From: Armatimonadetes bacterium UBA5419
Lineage (GTDB): Bacteria > Armatimonadota > UBA10988
NCBI GenBank assembly: GCA_002409445.1
Contig: DHNJ01000016.1
Coordinates: 1 to 42,001 of the forward strand
Reading direction: 5' to 3'
Length of the DNA stretch: 42,001 nucleotides
Numbering within the stretch: position 1 is the first letter of the stretch; the number at the start of each line of letters is the position of its first letter. Both the position numbers and the translations under genes were made by a program. The notes below the pieces were generated by a model that was not told the origin of the DNA, searched no databases, and saw nothing but the letters and a program-made list of their open reading frames with translations. Shown here one piece after another: positions 25,797 to 35,390 of this stretch.

Positions 25797-25797
25797 C

Positions 25798-26799
25798 TCA
25801 ATCCTCCGGGTGCGGCACGCGCACCACCGTCTCGTTGTCCAGCGACTCGATCGCCGCGGCCAGGACCTCCTGCGCGGCCAGCCCATCAACGCCCGAGCCG
25901 TCGATATCCGCCGGCGCGACACCCGCGTCCACCTGCTCGACGAAGCGGCCGATGCGCGCGCGGAAGGTGTCGACGAAGTCGCCGAAGCCGCCGAAGGTCG
26001 GGTCCGTGTAGACCTGTTTGATCAGGTCGCCCGCCGGGTACAGCGTCGCCTCGCGCCACATGTCCTCGAGCACGAACCGCCCGCCAACCCCGGCCACCTC
26101 GCAGCGCTCCATCGGGTGGCCGCGCTGGATGTCGTACGAGCCGGTCAGCGAGCCGACCACACCGTTGCGGAAGCGCAGGTTGAACTGCGCGGTCGACCAG
26201 ATCTTCCGCCCAGGCGCCTTTGTCGCGAAGCACTGCACCGCCTCGATATCGCCGCAGAAATAGCGCATCACATCCACCGTGTGCGGATGCAGCGCCTTGA
26301 GCTGGAAGTACGGCGAGCTCTCGGCCGGGTTCATGATCCACATGGCCATGTTGCAGAACAGCAAGTGGCCGAGCCGGCCATCGTCCAGCCACTTCTTGCA
26401 GACCAGCGTGGCCGGCGTGAACCGGTGGTTCAGGTTGATCCCGTAGCAGAGGTTCTTCGCGCGCGCCAGGGCGACCATCTCGCGGCCCTGGGCGATGTCG
26501 TTGGAGATCGGCTTCTCGCCCAGGACGTGGCAGCCGGCCTCCAGCGCCTGCATCGTCGGCTCGTAGTGGTCGCTGCCATACTCGTAGCCGCCGGTGCAGA
26601 TGCTGACGAGGTCAGGCGCCGCGCTGCTGAGCATGGTCTCGGCGGACATCCAGCCGGGCACCTCGAGCGCGTCGGTCGCCGCCGCGAGGCGGTCCGGGTC
26701 GCGGTCACAGACCGCGACCAACTCGCTTAGCGGGTTCTCCTGATAGATGCGTGCGTGTCGATTACCGATCGGTCCCAGGCCGATCACTGCGACTCTCAT
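25798..26799 (-). CDS. Gfo/Idh/MocA-family oxidoreductase
   Basis: A 333-aa NAD(P)-dependent dehydrogenase. The Rossmann loop is GLGPIG (residues 7-12), the catalytic lysine is Lys96 in GEKP, and the C-terminal half has the paired histidines ALHPHTVDVMRYF in place of the usual DxGxHxxD. It is expected to oxidise or reduce a sugar or cyclitol hydroxyl in the cytoplasm. GGGAG lies about 10 nt before ATG 26799. It starts 42 nt after the sulfatase-like gene and is separated by one nucleotide from the TIM-barrel epimerase, so the two are translationally coupled. Confidence 0.9.
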   Translation of the reverse strand: MRVAVIGLGPIGNRHARIYQENPLSELVAVCDRDPDRLAAATDALEVPGWMSAETMLSSAAPDLVSICTGGYEYGSDHYEPTMQALEAGCHVLGEKPISNDIAQGREMVALARAKNLCYGINLNHRFTPATLVCKKWLDDGRLGHLLFCNMAMWIMNPAESSPYFQLKALHPHTVDVMRYFCGDIEAVQCFATKAPGRKIWSTAQFNLRFRNGVVGSLTGSYDIQRGHPMERCEVAGVGGRFVLEDMWREATLYPAGDLIKQVYTDPTFGGFGDFVDTFRARIGRFVEQVDAGVAPADIDGSGVDGLAAQEVLAAAIESLDNETVVRVPHPED

Positions 26800-26841
26800 G
26801 ACCAGTACACTCCCGCGGTCACTCTGGGCCGCCTGTTGCTG

Positions 26842-28239
<1,398 letters not shown>

Positions 28240-28277
28240 GGACGTCTACCTTTCTATGCTCTGGTGAGGAAACCGTA

Positions 28278-29321
28278 TTAACCCAGCGGCAGGCTCACGC
28301 GCCGCCCGCTGGCCGCGGACTCGTAGGCCGCAATGATCATCTCGGCGCTGCCCCGCGCCTCGGCGAGGGTCGTGATTGGGTCGCGCTTGCCCAGGAACCA
28401 GTCCACCGACGGCCGTGCGACGCCCGCGATCCGCGCCCCGTGGCCCGCCGGCAGCTCGACCGGCACGTTCTCGAACTGGCCGGTGGCCGTGGTCCACAGC
28501 TTCAACCCCACTGCATCGGCAGGCTTGAAGCTGGTCGACGGCGCGTCGTCGTGGTTCTGGATGATGACGCCCCGGTCGCCGTAGACCTCGGTTGTGTTCT
28601 CGGCCGCATGGGTCACCGAAGCGTTCATCAGCGTACCCATACAGCCGTCGGCCCAGCGGTAGATTGCCACCCCAGTGTCATCAGGGGCGACGTTGGTCAG
28701 GACGTTGTCGATCTCGGCCATGACCGAGACCGGCTGGCCCAAGATCCACTGCAGGAAATCCGCGGCGTGGCAGGCATCGTCCATGAACATGCCGCGGTTG
28801 GCCTCGGCGCTGACGTGCCAGGTCTTGTGGAAGTCGGGATTGAACAGCACGCTGATGCAGTGCCGGCGGCGGATGTACCCCACCCGCCCGATGGTGCCGC
28901 TGTGGACCAGTTCGCGCAGTTTCTGGTTGAGCGGGTCGCAGCGCATCTGATAGGCAACCATCGCCCGCACGCCGGCGGCGTCGACCGCGGCGATGATGCG
29001 ATCGCAGTCCTCGAGGGTGAAGGCCAGCGGCTTCTGGATCAGGATGTCCTTGCCCGCCTGCGCCGCGGCGACCGCCAGGTCGGCGTGCCGGTTGGTCTCG
29101 GCGCCGATCATCACGCCGCGCACGTCATCGCGGCGGAGGACCGCGTCGAGGTCGGCGGTGTACGCGTGCCCGTGAGCGGCGGCCTGTGACTCGCCCCGAG
29201 CGGCATCGTGGTCCCAGCAGGTCAACACCTCCGCATCGTCGAAACCACGGATCTGGTCGGCGTAGACGCCCACATGACCGTGTGCGTAGCCGAGGACAGC
29301 GAGCCCATACTTGCCAGCCAA
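28278..29321 (-). CDS. Gfo/Idh/MocA-family oxidoreductase (first gene of the block)
   Basis: A 347-aa protein. The best start is TTG at 29321 (MAGKYGLAVLGYAHGH) because GGGAG lies 8 nt upstream and no in-frame ATG or GTG is near the fold's beginning. The dinucleotide loop is GYAHGHVG, an altered GxGxxG. The active-site motif is QKP (Gln96-Lys97-Pro98) instead of EKP. The catalytic DDACHAADFLQW keeps Asp and His. Family members oxidise sugars with NAD(P). As the first gene, it lies across a 79-nt gap from the divergent SGNH esterase; the gap contains a palindrome likely to control both. Confidence 0.85.
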   Translation of the reverse strand: MAGKYGLAVLGYAHGHVGVYADQIRGFDDAEVLTCWDHDAARGESQAAAHGHAYTADLDAVLRRDDVRGVMIGAETNRHADLAVAAAQAGKDILIQKPLAFTLEDCDRIIAAVDAAGVRAMVAYQMRCDPLNQKLRELVHSGTIGRVGYIRRRHCISVLFNPDFHKTWHVSAEANRGMFMDDACHAADFLQWILGQPVSVMAEIDNVLTNVAPDDTGVAIYRWADGCMGTLMNASVTHAAENTTEVYGDRGVIIQNHDDAPSTSFKPADAVGLKLWTTATGQFENVPVELPAGHGARIAGVARPSVDWFLGKRDPITTLAEARGSAEMIIAAYESAASGRRVSLPLG

Positions 29322-29334
29322 GCGACTTCTCCCG

Positions 29335-29352
29335 TACCTTGCGGTCAAGGTA
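29335..29352. promoter_or_regulatory. 18-bp palindrome, candidate operator in divergent promoter region
   Basis: TACCTTG (29335-29341), a 4-nt spacer CGGT, and CAAGGTA (29346-29352) form a perfect 7+4+7 inverted repeat. It lies between the divergent Gfo/Idh (start 29321) and SGNH esterase (start 29401) genes, 14 nt from the former. Position and symmetry fit a dimeric repressor site controlling both directions. No regulator gene is present in the window. Confidence 0.5.
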
Positions 29353-29400
29353 ACCGAGAGAGCCGAGCGATGCAACCGCGTCGCCAAATGGAGAGCACCA

Positions 29401-30093
29401 ATGATCAACCGCGTCTTTGTCCGAGGAGCCCTGACCCTCCTCGCCTCACTCTGTCTGGCTGGTGGCGCCTGGGCCCAGCACGAGCGCTGGGAGCCGAACA
29501 TCGCCGCCTTCGAGGCGCGCGACCGCGAGAACCCGCCTGAGCCGGGCGGCATCGTCTTCGTTGGCAGCTCGACCATCGTGGGCTGGAAGGTCAAGGAGGC
29601 GTTCCCCGATCTGCCCGTGATCAACCGTGGCTTCGGCGGTTCGCAGTATGCCGACAGCGCTCACTTCGCGCCGCGGATTGTTATCCCTTACCGGCCGAAG
29701 GTCGTCGTCTTCTACGCCGGCGACAACGACATCTCGTCGGGCAAATCGCCCGAGCAGTGCCGTGACGACGTCGTCGACCTGGTCCGTGTGATTCGCGAGG
29801 CCCTGCCCGAGACTCGGCTGATCTGGGTGCCGATCAAGGCTTGTGGCTCCCGCTGGGGCCACCGCGCGCGCCAGGCCCGCGCCAACCGGCTGATCGCCGA
29901 GTACCTGGCCGGTCAGTGGGATACCGCCTGGTTCGACATGGACGCGATCGTCATCAACGACGAAGGCGGCCCGCGTGATGAGCTGTTCCTCGCCGACCGC
30001 CTGCACTTCAACCAGGCCGGCTACGACCAGCTGAACGAGGCCCTGCGCCCACTGCTCGACGCCGCCTATCACTCGACTTCCATCGCCGACTGA
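29401..30093 (+). CDS. Secreted SGNH/GDSL-type esterase
   Basis: A 230-aa exported hydrolase. The signal peptide is MINRVFVRGALTLLASLCLA followed by GGAWAQ. The four SGNH blocks are FVGSSTIVGW (Ser57), NRGFGGSQ (oxyanion Gly), YAGDNDI (Asn109) and LADRLHFNQAGY (Asp199, His202). Such enzymes commonly remove acetyl groups from polysaccharides. ATG at 29401 is set by GGAGAG (29390-29395) 5 nt upstream. The next gene, GH20-like, starts 32 nt after the stop and reuses the same SD sequence, so the pair forms an operon divergent from the arabinofuranosidase block. Confidence 0.9.
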   Translation: MINRVFVRGALTLLASLCLAGGAWAQHERWEPNIAAFEARDRENPPEPGGIVFVGSSTIVGWKVKEAFPDLPVINRGFGGSQYADSAHFAPRIVIPYRPKVVVFYAGDNDISSGKSPEQCRDDVVDLVRVIREALPETRLIWVPIKACGSRWGHRARQARANRLIAEYLAGQWDTAWFDMDAIVINDEGGPRDELFLADRLHFNQAGYDQLNEALRPLLDAAYHSTSIAD

Positions 30094-30125
30094 CCATCCG
30101 CCCCAGAATGTCCCCGGAGAGCACT

Positions 30126-31493
30126 GTGTCCACCTCCCAGATCCCTATCCGCGCGCTGCACCTCGACCTGAAGGGCCTGCCCCCCACTCCCGAGCGACTG
30201 CTCAGCCTCTGTCCGCTGATCGCGACCGCCGGCTACAATGCGGTCGTTGTCGAGTGGGAGGACACCTTCCCCTGGACCGTCGACCCGCACTTCCGCTCCG
30301 AGTCCGCCTACACACCGGACGAGGTCCTTGCCTTCGTCGGCGCTGCCGCCAGCGCGGGGCTGGAGGTTATCCCCTTGGTCCAGTGCCTCGGGCACATGGA
30401 AACGCCCCTGAGCCTGCCGCATTACGCCGACCTGCGCGAAGTGCCCCACAAGGCCGACGTCCTGAATCCGCTGGCCCCGGGGGCCCGCGAGTTGGTGCGG
30501 GCGATGGTCGATGACGTGCTCGGCCTGCTGCCCGAGGCACGGTACATCCACCTGGGCGGCGACGAGGCATGGAGTTTCGGCACGCACCCGGACACGACCG
30601 CCTACATCTCCGAGCATGGCCGCGGCGCGCTGTATCTACAGCACGTGGAGCCGCTGCTCGATGCGCTGGAGGCCCGCGCGGTGCGGCCAATCCTGTGGCA
30701 CGACATGATGCTGACCTGGGACACGGACGCCTTGAACCGGCTCGTGCCGAAGGCGGACCTCTGCGTCTGGGGCTACCAGCAGCGGCCCGACGAGACCAAC
30801 CACCATCACGCGGTGCGGCACTGGGAGCATCTGCACGCGCACGGCTTCACCCTCTGGGGCGGGACCGCCTACAAGGGTGCCGACGGCCAGATCAGCGACG
30901 TGCCCAACTGGCACACCCGCATGGAGAACGCCCAGGGCTACGCCGACCTGGCCCAAACCCAGCCGATGGCCGGCGTCATCGCGACCGCTTGGAGCCGCTA
31001 CTCGACTCACCGGCCGATGTGCGAGCCGATCGATGGCGCGCTCGACTGCCTGGTGCACGTCGGGTTCATCCTGCGCGACGGCCACTCGCCTGCCGACGGC
31101 CGCGACGAGTGCCTGCGGGTGCTGGAGGCCGCGGGCGAGCTAGCGACCTTTGAGGCCGCCCACGCCGCGCTCAGCGCGCTGGCCGCCGCCCGCGACCGCG
31201 CCTGGTATGCACTGCGCCAGACACGCGAGCTGCTGGCCGGGGCGACGCTGGACGCGCGTCGGCGGGGTGATGCCGCTGCGCTAGCGCACCTCAAGCAGTT
31301 GCGGGATGCGGTCCAAGCGGGCCACGCCGCCGCCGGGCAGGTGCGCGACGCGCTTGATGGCCTGGTGCCCGCCCGGGAGGTCGAGTTCTACCTGCACGAA
31401 CGGCTGGCCGGCCTCGACGAGGAGTACGGTCTGCTCAAGCCGCGCGTCGCCGCCCTCGAGCCGGACGCCGCGCGCGCGATGGGCCTGGCTTAG
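30126..31493 (+). CDS. GH20-like glycoside hydrolase (beta-N-acetylhexosaminidase family)
   Basis: A 455-aa protein whose barrel includes RALHLDLKG, GLEVIPLVQCLGHMET and the GH20 catalytic pair Asp146-Glu147 in IHLGGDEAW. Later WHDMMLTWD and VIATAWSRYS match the family's substrate pocket strands. A helical C-terminal region (about 330-455) is extra. GTG at 30126 is preferred over ATG at 30108 because GGAGAG (30116-30121) lies 4 nt before it and the ATG has no SD. No signal peptide is seen, so it probably acts in the cytoplasm on imported oligosaccharides, or exits another way. Hexosaminide specificity is from the family only. It overlaps typA by 4 nt (TTAG). Confidence 0.85.
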   Translation: MSTSQIPIRALHLDLKGLPPTPERLLSLCPLIATAGYNAVVVEWEDTFPWTVDPHFRSESAYTPDEVLAFVGAAASAGLEVIPLVQCLGHMETPLSLPHYADLREVPHKADVLNPLAPGARELVRAMVDDVLGLLPEARYIHLGGDEAWSFGTHPDTTAYISEHGRGALYLQHVEPLLDALEARAVRPILWHDMMLTWDTDALNRLVPKADLCVWGYQQRPDETNHHHAVRHWEHLHAHGFTLWGGTAYKGADGQISDVPNWHTRMENAQGYADLAQTQPMAGVIATAWSRYSTHRPMCEPIDGALDCLVHVGFILRDGHSPADGRDECLRVLEAAGELATFEAAHAALSALAAARDRAWYALRQTRELLAGATLDARRRGDAAALAHLKQLRDAVQAGHAAAGQVRDALDGLVPAREVEFYLHERLAGLDEEYGLLKPRVAALEPDAARAMGLA

Positions 31494-33316
31494 TCGCCTC
31501 GGCGCGCCGCCTGCTTGCGCTTCTCGTGGTCTAGGATCCGCTTGCGGAAGCGCAGCGACTTAGGCGTCACCTCGAGCAGCTCGTCGCGGGCGATGTACTC
31601 GATCGCCTCGTCGAGCGAGAAGGTCCGCGGCGGGTTCAGCCCGATGGTGATCTCAGCGAATGACTTGCGGTGGTTGGTCAGGTGCTTTGTCTTGCAGACA
31701 TTGACCACCAACTCGTCGTCGCGGTAGTACTGACCGACCACCTGCCCGCCGTAGACCTGCTCCTCGGGCACGACGAACAGGCTGCCGCGCTCCTGGACGT
31801 TGGTCAGCGCGTAGCTCGTCACCGTCCCGCCTTCCAAGGCGACCAGCGAGCCGCGGTCGACTCCCGCCAGTTCGCCAGCGAACGGGGCGTAGCCGTGGAA
31901 CAGCGTGTGCACGACGCCGGTACCGTGGGTCGCCATCAGGAACGGCTGGCGGAAGCCCAGCATGCCGCGCGTCGGCACCAGGTACTCGCAGTAGACCGTG
32001 CCATCCTCGCCGTAGCGCAGATTGGCCAGCGCGCCGCGCCGCTTGCCCATCATCTCGCTGACCGCGCCGTGGTAGTCGCCGGCGACCTCCAGGAAAACCT
32101 GCTCGATCGGCTCCAGGCGGCCGCCCGTCGGGCTGGTGCGATAGATGACCTCCGGCTTGCTGATCGAGAACTCGTAGCCTTCGCGGCGCATCGTCTCGAT
32201 CAGGATCGCCAGATGCAGCTCGCCGCGCCCGGAGACGAGGAAGCGGTCCGGGCTGTCGGTCGGCTCGAGGCGCAGCGCAACATTGGCCTCTAGCTCGCGG
32301 GTCAGCCGTTCGTGGATCTGGCGGCTGGTGAGGTATTGGCCTTCGCGGCCGGCGAACGGGCTGTCGTTGACCGCGAAGGTCATGCGCACCGTCGGCTCCT
32401 CGACTGTGATCGGCGGCAGCGGCCGCGGGTCGGCGGGGTCGGCCACCGTGTCGCCGATGCCCAGATCGGGCAGGCCGCAGATGGCGACAATGTCCCCAGC
32501 GCTGACCCGCTCCTGTGGTGCACGCTTGAGGTCGCGGAAGGTGAACAGCTGGTTGATCTTGCCTTGGGCCGCATTGCCCTCGTGGTCGATGTGGACGACG
32601 GGCTGGCCCGACTGCAGTTCACCCGACCAAAGCCGACCGATGCCGATCTTGCCGATGTAGTTGTCGTGGGCCAGCGAGGTGATCAGCATCCGTGCCGGCG
32701 CCTCAGCCTCGACCAGCGGCGGCGGCAGGTGCTCGATGATGGCGTGGAACAGCGGGTCAAGGTTGGGCTGCAGCGCGTCGGCGGCGAGGCCGGCGTGCCC
32801 TTGGAGCGCGACTGCGTAGATGACGTGGAAGTCGGCCTGCTCGTCGGTCGCGCCCAGGTCGATGAACAGGTCGAAGGTCGCGTTGACAACCCAGTCGGTC
32901 CGCGCCGCGTCGCGGTCGACCTTGTTCACGACCACGATCGCGCGGTGGCCCTTCTCCAGGGCCTGGCGCAGCACAAACCGCGTCTGCGGCATCGGCCCTT
33001 CGACCGCGTCGACGAGCAGCAGGACGCCGTCGACCATGTTCATCACCCGCTCGACCTCGCCGCCGAAGTCGGCGTGGCCGGGTGTGTCGACGATGTTGAT
33101 CGTCGTGCCCTGATAGAGCACACCGGTGTTCTTAGCGAGAATGGTGATCCCGCGTTCGCGCTCGAGGTCGCCCGAGTCGAAGACGCGTTCGGTCACTTCC
33201 TGGTGGGCACGGAAGACGTTGGTCTGGCGAAGCATGCCGTCGACGAGGGTGGTCTTGCCGTGATCGACGTGGGCGATGATCGCGATGTTGCGCAGGTCTT
33301 GGCGCGGTGTCGGCAC
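31490..33316 (-). CDS. typA: Ribosome-associated translational GTPase TypA/BipA
   Basis: A 608-aa translational GTPase of normal family length. The G1 loop is AHVDHGKTTL (15-24), switch I RERGIT, G3 DTPGHADF (77-84), and G4 NKVD (131-134). EF-G-like domains and the TypA-specific C-terminal region (SYALTNVQERGSLFVVPEEQ, VYGGQVVG) follow. It binds the ribosome and supports 50S assembly and stress adaptation. GTG at 33316 fits the family's LRNIAIIAHVDHGK opening, with AGGA about 7 nt upstream. It is a single-gene unit, isolated from the upstream Gfo/Idh gene by a hairpin at 33340-33378 and ending against the GH20-like gene. Confidence 0.97.
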   Translation of the reverse strand: MPTPRQDLRNIAIIAHVDHGKTTLVDGMLRQTNVFRAHQEVTERVFDSGDLERERGITILAKNTGVLYQGTTINIVDTPGHADFGGEVERVMNMVDGVLLLVDAVEGPMPQTRFVLRQALEKGHRAIVVVNKVDRDAARTDWVVNATFDLFIDLGATDEQADFHVIYAVALQGHAGLAADALQPNLDPLFHAIIEHLPPPLVEAEAPARMLITSLAHDNYIGKIGIGRLWSGELQSGQPVVHIDHEGNAAQGKINQLFTFRDLKRAPQERVSAGDIVAICGLPDLGIGDTVADPADPRPLPPITVEEPTVRMTFAVNDSPFAGREGQYLTSRQIHERLTRELEANVALRLEPTDSPDRFLVSGRGELHLAILIETMRREGYEFSISKPEVIYRTSPTGGRLEPIEQVFLEVAGDYHGAVSEMMGKRRGALANLRYGEDGTVYCEYLVPTRGMLGFRQPFLMATHGTGVVHTLFHGYAPFAGELAGVDRGSLVALEGGTVTSYALTNVQERGSLFVVPEEQVYGGQVVGQYYRDDELVVNVCKTKHLTNHRKSFAEITIGLNPPRTFSLDEAIEYIARDELLEVTPKSLRFRKRILDHEKRKQAARRGD

Positions 33317-33339
33317 TGGGGTTCCTAACTAACAAAGGG

Positions 33340-33378
33340 CGAGGGGCGCCCGAGCCGTCTGGCCCGTGGCGCCCCTCG
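33340..33378 (-). terminator. Hairpin terminator after the third Gfo/Idh gene
   Basis: CGAGGGGCGCC (33340-33350) pairs perfectly with GGCGCCCCTCG (33368-33378) across a 17-nt loop. On the minus strand it follows the Gfo/Idh stop (33409) and is followed by CCCTTTGTTAG, a weak T-rich tail. It separates that gene from typA. Confidence 0.6.
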
Positions 33379-33408
33379 TCACGGTCGAACGATACCCCTA
33401 TTGTACGC

Positions 33409-34470
33409 TCAGACCTCGATGTTCACCTCGTTACCCTCGGCCGCCGAGCGGTAGATCGCATCGAGCATGCTCTGCAGGACGAAGCCCTGGCGCCCGTCGG
33501 TGCGGATCGCACGGCTCTTGTCACCGATCGCCGCGACCAGGTGGCGGTGCTGCTCGGCGAAGTTGTCCGCGGCCTTGTACTGCGGCTTGATGTCGGCGAT
33601 GAAGCCATTATCCTCAGTCAGCACGCGGACGTAGTTGCCCGGGCTTAGCTCGAGGCCGCCCTTGTCCCCCATCAGGCGCACGTCCATGCCGTCGCTAGTG
33701 TTGGCCGCCCAGGCCGCCTGGAGGACCAACGAGGCGCCGTTCTCGAAGCGGATCAGCGCGCAGGCCAGGTCGTCCACGTCGAACGGGCCGCCGGGCACGG
33801 GGGTGCCCCACATGCTCAGGTAGTTGTAGCTGTCCGCGTCGACGCCAAACTTCGCGTGCGTCACCGCGCTAGCCGCGATCGGCTTGGGCAGGCCCATGAG
33901 GTAGTGGGTCAGGTCGATCATGTGGACGCCGATGTCGATCAGCGCGCCGCCGCCCGACTCGGCCTTGGTCGTGAACCAGGAGCCCAGGCCGGGGATGCCG
34001 CGCCGGCGCCAGATCTGCACGGTCGAGTGGTAGATAGTACCCAGGCGGCCCGCGTCGACGTAGGCCTTGGCGGTCTCGGCCTCGGCCGAAAAGCGCATGA
34101 CCAGGCCGTACTGTAGCCGCACGCCCTTGTCGGCAGCCAGGTCCATCATCTCCTTGGCCTGCGCCGCGTTGACCGTCGGCGGCTTCTCACAGAGAACGTG
34201 GCAGCCCGCCCGCAGCGCGGCCAGCGCGACCGGCGCGTGCGAGACGTTCGGCACCGCGACCACCACGACATCGAGCTTCTGCGCGGCGAGCATGTCCTCG
34301 ACGTAGTCGTACTGCAGGGGCACACCGAACCGCTCGGCCGCCGCCTGCCGCGTGTCCATCGCGGGGTCGGCAAACGCCACGACCTCCGCCCCGTCAACCT
34401 TGCTGATCGCCTCGGCGTGCACCTTGCCGATAGAGCCGGCGCCGACGATCCCGTAGCGCAAATTTGCCAT
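33409..34470 (-). CDS. Gfo/Idh/MocA-family oxidoreductase
   Basis: A 353-aa dehydrogenase with a canonical Rossmann loop GAGSIG, the active-site CEKP (Glu95-Lys96-Pro97), and LIDIGVHMIDLTHYLMG carrying the Asp and His of the family catalytic motif. RRRGIPGLGSWFTTKAESGG is typical of sugar dehydrogenase members. It is cytoplasmic, with an unknown sugar or cyclitol substrate. GGAGG lies about 10 nt before ATG 34470. It stands alone between two hairpin terminators (34539-34566 upstream, 33340-33378 downstream), so it is a monocistronic unit, unlike the two family members in the arabinofuranosidase block. Confidence 0.92.
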   Translation of the reverse strand: MANLRYGIVGAGSIGKVHAEAISKVDGAEVVAFADPAMDTRQAAAERFGVPLQYDYVEDMLAAQKLDVVVVAVPNVSHAPVALAALRAGCHVLCEKPPTVNAAQAKEMMDLAADKGVRLQYGLVMRFSAEAETAKAYVDAGRLGTIYHSTVQIWRRRGIPGLGSWFTTKAESGGGALIDIGVHMIDLTHYLMGLPKPIAASAVTHAKFGVDADSYNYLSMWGTPVPGGPFDVDDLACALIRFENGASLVLQAAWAANTSDGMDVRLMGDKGGLELSPGNYVRVLTEDNGFIADIKPQYKAADNFAEQHRHLVAAIGDKSRAIRTDGRQGFVLQSMLDAIYRSAAEGNEVNIEV

Positions 34471-34538
34471 GATCGAGAGACCTCCGCGCCAAGCTTACCA
34501 CCCCCGCCCACGCGCGCCAATCGGCCAAACCAAACCGC

Positions 34539-34566
34539 GCGCCGACGGACCGCAGTCCGTCGGCGC
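34539..34566 (-). terminator. Rho-independent terminator after tandem pseudopilins
   Basis: GCGCCGACGGAC (34539-34550) and GTCCGTCGGCGC (34555-34566) form a perfect 12-bp stem with a 4-nt loop. On the minus strand it lies 25 nt past the pseudopilin stop and is followed by GCGGTTTGGTTTGG, a T-rich tail. Confidence 0.75.
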
Positions 34567-34591
34567 AGCGCTGCCGGTTACTGGCTATTGG

Positions 34592-35278
34592 TTAGCGGGT
34601 GTTCCACAGGTTGACGGGCTGGTAGGTCGCCTCCCAGCGCATCCACTTGACGTGGCCGTCAACGAACAGATAGTTCGCCCCGTCACTGTGCCGGTCGTAC
34701 TCCAGCATGCCCATGTCAGCCGGTACATCCATGATCAGACCGTCGCCGCCTTGCCACGGCTGGTCACAGCGGTGCCAGAGCCGCGTCTCGCCGACCCAGA
34801 TCGTCTGCGCCGGATTCTGGAACCAAGCCAGCGGCAAGCCCGTGATGTTCTGTGGCCAGAACTCCGCCGTGCCCGTTTGGTTCAGGCCGTAGCTGCTGTC
34901 GTCCTGCGCCGCCCGAGGCCCGCCCCACGGGTCTTTGATGCCAATGTTGCGGTCGCTCGGGCAATGGAAGATCTCGCGGCTCTTCATGTACGGCTGCAGC
35001 CGCCAGTCAAAGCCCCATTGGCACCACTTCCCATCGGGTGTGAGCATGGGCAGGCCGCCGGGATTGATCTGGTCCCACTCGGGACAGGTCCTCTCATCGT
35101 AGTCCTGGCAGTACTGCATGAAGGCCGTGCCGATCTGCTTGAGGTTGCTCACGCAGGCCGACGCACGTGCCTTCTCGCGTGCCTTGGCGAAGACCGGAAA
35201 GAGGATGGCCGCGAGGATCGCGATGATGGCGATGACCACCAGTAGTTCGATCAGAGTGAATGCACGTCGATGTCGCAT
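34592..35278 (-). CDS. Pseudopilin, H-X9-DG type (second of tandem pair)
   Basis: A 228-aa pseudopilin. Leader MRHRRA is cut before FTLIELLVVIAIIAILAAIL, followed by FPVFAKAREKARASACVSNL. Mid-region PMLTPDGKWCQWGFDWRLQP and IFHCPSDRN, and tail NYLFVDGHVKWMRWEA, are shared with the neighbour; about three quarters of residues match by eye. The residue before the cleavage site is Ala. ATG at 35278 is set by AAAGGA about 10 nt upstream and by the leader; the longer open frame has no homology. It probably assembles into a pseudopilus or displayed fibre. It is transcribed after the first copy (112-nt gap) and before a strong terminator. Confidence 0.92.
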   Translation of the reverse strand: MRHRRAFTLIELLVVIAIIAILAAILFPVFAKAREKARASACVSNLKQIGTAFMQYCQDYDERTCPEWDQINPGGLPMLTPDGKWCQWGFDWRLQPYMKSREIFHCPSDRNIGIKDPWGGPRAAQDDSSYGLNQTGTAEFWPQNITGLPLAWFQNPAQTIWVGETRLWHRCDQPWQGGDGLIMDVPADMGMLEYDRHSDGANYLFVDGHVKWMRWEATYQPVNLWNTR

Positions 35279-35390
35279 CGGATGATTCCTTTCCGCAGTG
35301 CCGACGCACCGCTTGTCTATGCCCAGGCGGATGCGATCTCCGCCCCACAGTCGACGGGGCCTGGCCCTACGCACTGTTGATGAAGGCGCC

